Source of the DNA: JADFUS01 sp036653215
GTDB lineage: Bacteria > Bacteroidota > Bacteroidia > Bacteroidales > Rikenellaceae
Reading direction: 5' to 3'
Assembly: GCA_036653215.1 (NCBI GenBank)
Contig: JAVVUK010000077.1
Coordinates: forward strand, 1 to 7,504
DNA length: 7,504 nucleotides
In this document: in pieces, positions 6,687 through 7,504 of the stretch
How the letters are laid out: the number at the start of each line of letters is the position of its first letter
How positions within the stretch are numbered: the stretch's first letter is position 1
Translations under genes and position numbers: made by a program
The notes under the pieces: model-generated
What the model was told of the DNA's origin: nothing
Databases searched by the model: none
What the model saw: the letters and a program-made list of their open reading frames with translations, nothing else

Positions 6687-7504
6687 AATTCTTCGTATGA
6701 TGTCTCTTTTACCATGTCAAGAACTTTCTTGAAGTCTTGGTCTGTCATGCTACGTCTGAAGTAGTTCATAGGATTTACGTTTTTACGTCTATAAAGGACT
6801 TCATAGTGAAGGTGCGCACCTGAGGTACGTCCTGTGTTGCCTGATAACCCAATAACCTCGCCTCTTTTTACTCTTTGTCCGGGAACAACAATTATGCGAG
6901 ACATATGGGCATAGCGAGTCATATATCCATATCCATGGTCTATCATTATGTTATTTCCATAACCACCGTCCCAGCCCATGTTAGCCTCTTTTATACGACC
7001 ATCAGCCGTTGCGTATATTTTAGTGCCTTGATTACAAGGTAAATCGACACCATCGTGAAATATTACACGTCCCAATATCGGGTGGATACGTGTTCCGAAA
7101 CTCCCAATAGAACTTCGTAGATATTTGCGATTAATAGGCCATATAGAGGGAATGTTATTGATCCTTGAGGTTTGTTCTTTTGCCAATACGTATATAGTAT
7201 CCAATGCCATAGAACTTGATACGACGCTTGTAGATAAGTTGTCTATTGAAAACCATGCTTGTGTTATGGCACTTTTATAACGGTCGTTTTTTAGATGGGC
7301 AAACATCTCTTGTGGTTGTTTTATATTTAGAGGAAGTTGCTTCATGCTGTCGAGACCATAAACGGCACGGTAGATATTGTTATTTCTATCTTTTAGAATA
7401 TCTATTTTTACTTGTTTATCTGCAATTTTTTGTTGAAGCTCTTTGAAGTCACTCATCATAACATCAGACTCCGCTTTTAGCTTCCTTGTTTTAGGGGTAT
7501 GTGT
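6683..7504 (-). CDS. M23 (LytM-type) peptidoglycan endopeptidase, intact active site (5' partial)
   Basis: Zinc metallopeptidase predicted to cut peptidoglycan cross-links in the periplasm. An ATG at 7459 gives 258 residues, but the frame continues open for 15 more codons to the window edge (T-H-T-P-K-T-R-K-L-K-A-E-S-D-V). Related Bacteroidota proteins carry a membrane anchor before exactly this kind of helical stretch, so the true start is very probably beyond base 7504. Counting from the visible edge (residue 1 at 7504), a helical segment spans about 5-50 (ending N-N-I-Y-R) and the M23 domain about 134-250. Active-site residues are all present: H150 and D154 (H-D-G-V-D), H200 in Y-A-H-M, and H231 and H233 in H-L-H. 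The segment before the domain (S-I-W-P-I-N) parallels S-I-Q-P-I-T in the downstream paralogue, consistent with an old tandem duplication. Its stop overlaps the next ATG. Confidence 0.93.
   Translation of the reverse strand, partial: THTPKTRKLKAESDVMMSDFKELQQKIADKQVKIDILKDRNNNIYRAVYGLDSMKQLPLNIKQPQEMFAHLKNDRYKSAITQAWFSIDNLSTSVVSSSMALDTIYVLAKEQTSRINNIPSIWPINRKYLRSSIGSFGTRIHPILGRVIFHDGVDLPCNQGTKIYATADGRIKEANMGWDGGYGNNIMIDHGYGYMTRYAHMSRIIVVPGQRVKRGEVIGLSGNTGRTSGAHLHYEVLYRRKNVNPMNYFRRSMTDQDFKKVLDMVKETSYEEL

Noticed and set aside
7246..7446. Plus-strand open frame of 66 codons with hydrophobic stretches
   Set aside because: Antisense to the helical part of the M23 gene; hydrophobicity is explained by the complement of Lys/Glu/Asn/Gln-rich codons.

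Overview
The window is a gene-dense, AT-rich chromosomal segment with housekeeping content. It most likely comes from a member of the Bacteroidota, probably Bacteroidales. This is an inference from the protein families (the BioG/BioC pairing, a DUF3108 protein, an ArgD-like class III aminotransferase, an N-terminally anchored M23 pair) and from A-rich, Shine-Dalgarno-poor gene starts with frequent ATA and AGA codons. I cannot name a genus. I see no mobile elements, tRNA or rRNA genes, CRISPR arrays, phage genes or obvious repeats, and no gene-free stretch longer than a few bases.

Plus strand, 1 to 5729: seven genes run in one direction. Six of them overlap or nearly abut, so they look like one transcription unit whose promoter lies before the window. 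The order is rsgA (5' end missing), trmH, a class III aminotransferase of unassigned substrate, bioG, bioC, a secreted DUF3108 protein, and a biotin-protein ligase. The junctions are overlaps of 26, 8, 20, 11 and 4 bp, then a 2-bp gap. The first two genes act on translation (30S subunit maturation, tRNA Gm18 methylation). bioC and bioG open and close the methyl-ester-masked synthesis of pimeloyl-ACP, and the ligase consumes the final product by attaching biotin to carboxylases. bioF, bioA, bioD and bioB are not present here.

Minus strand, 7504 to 5736: two tandem M23 (LytM-type) envelope proteins overlap by 4 bp and converge on the ligase gene with a 6-bp gap. The upstream one has every expected active-site residue, and its frame stays open to the window edge, so its true start lies outside. 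The downstream one keeps the zinc ligands but has Tyr where the catalytic His of the Y-A-H-L motif should be. It may therefore be inactive or altered, and could act as a regulator or partner of its neighbour.

I found no clear new system. The points most worth checking are the intact/degenerate M23 pair, the substrate of the aminotransferase next to bioGC, and the secreted DUF3108 protein placed between two biotin genes.
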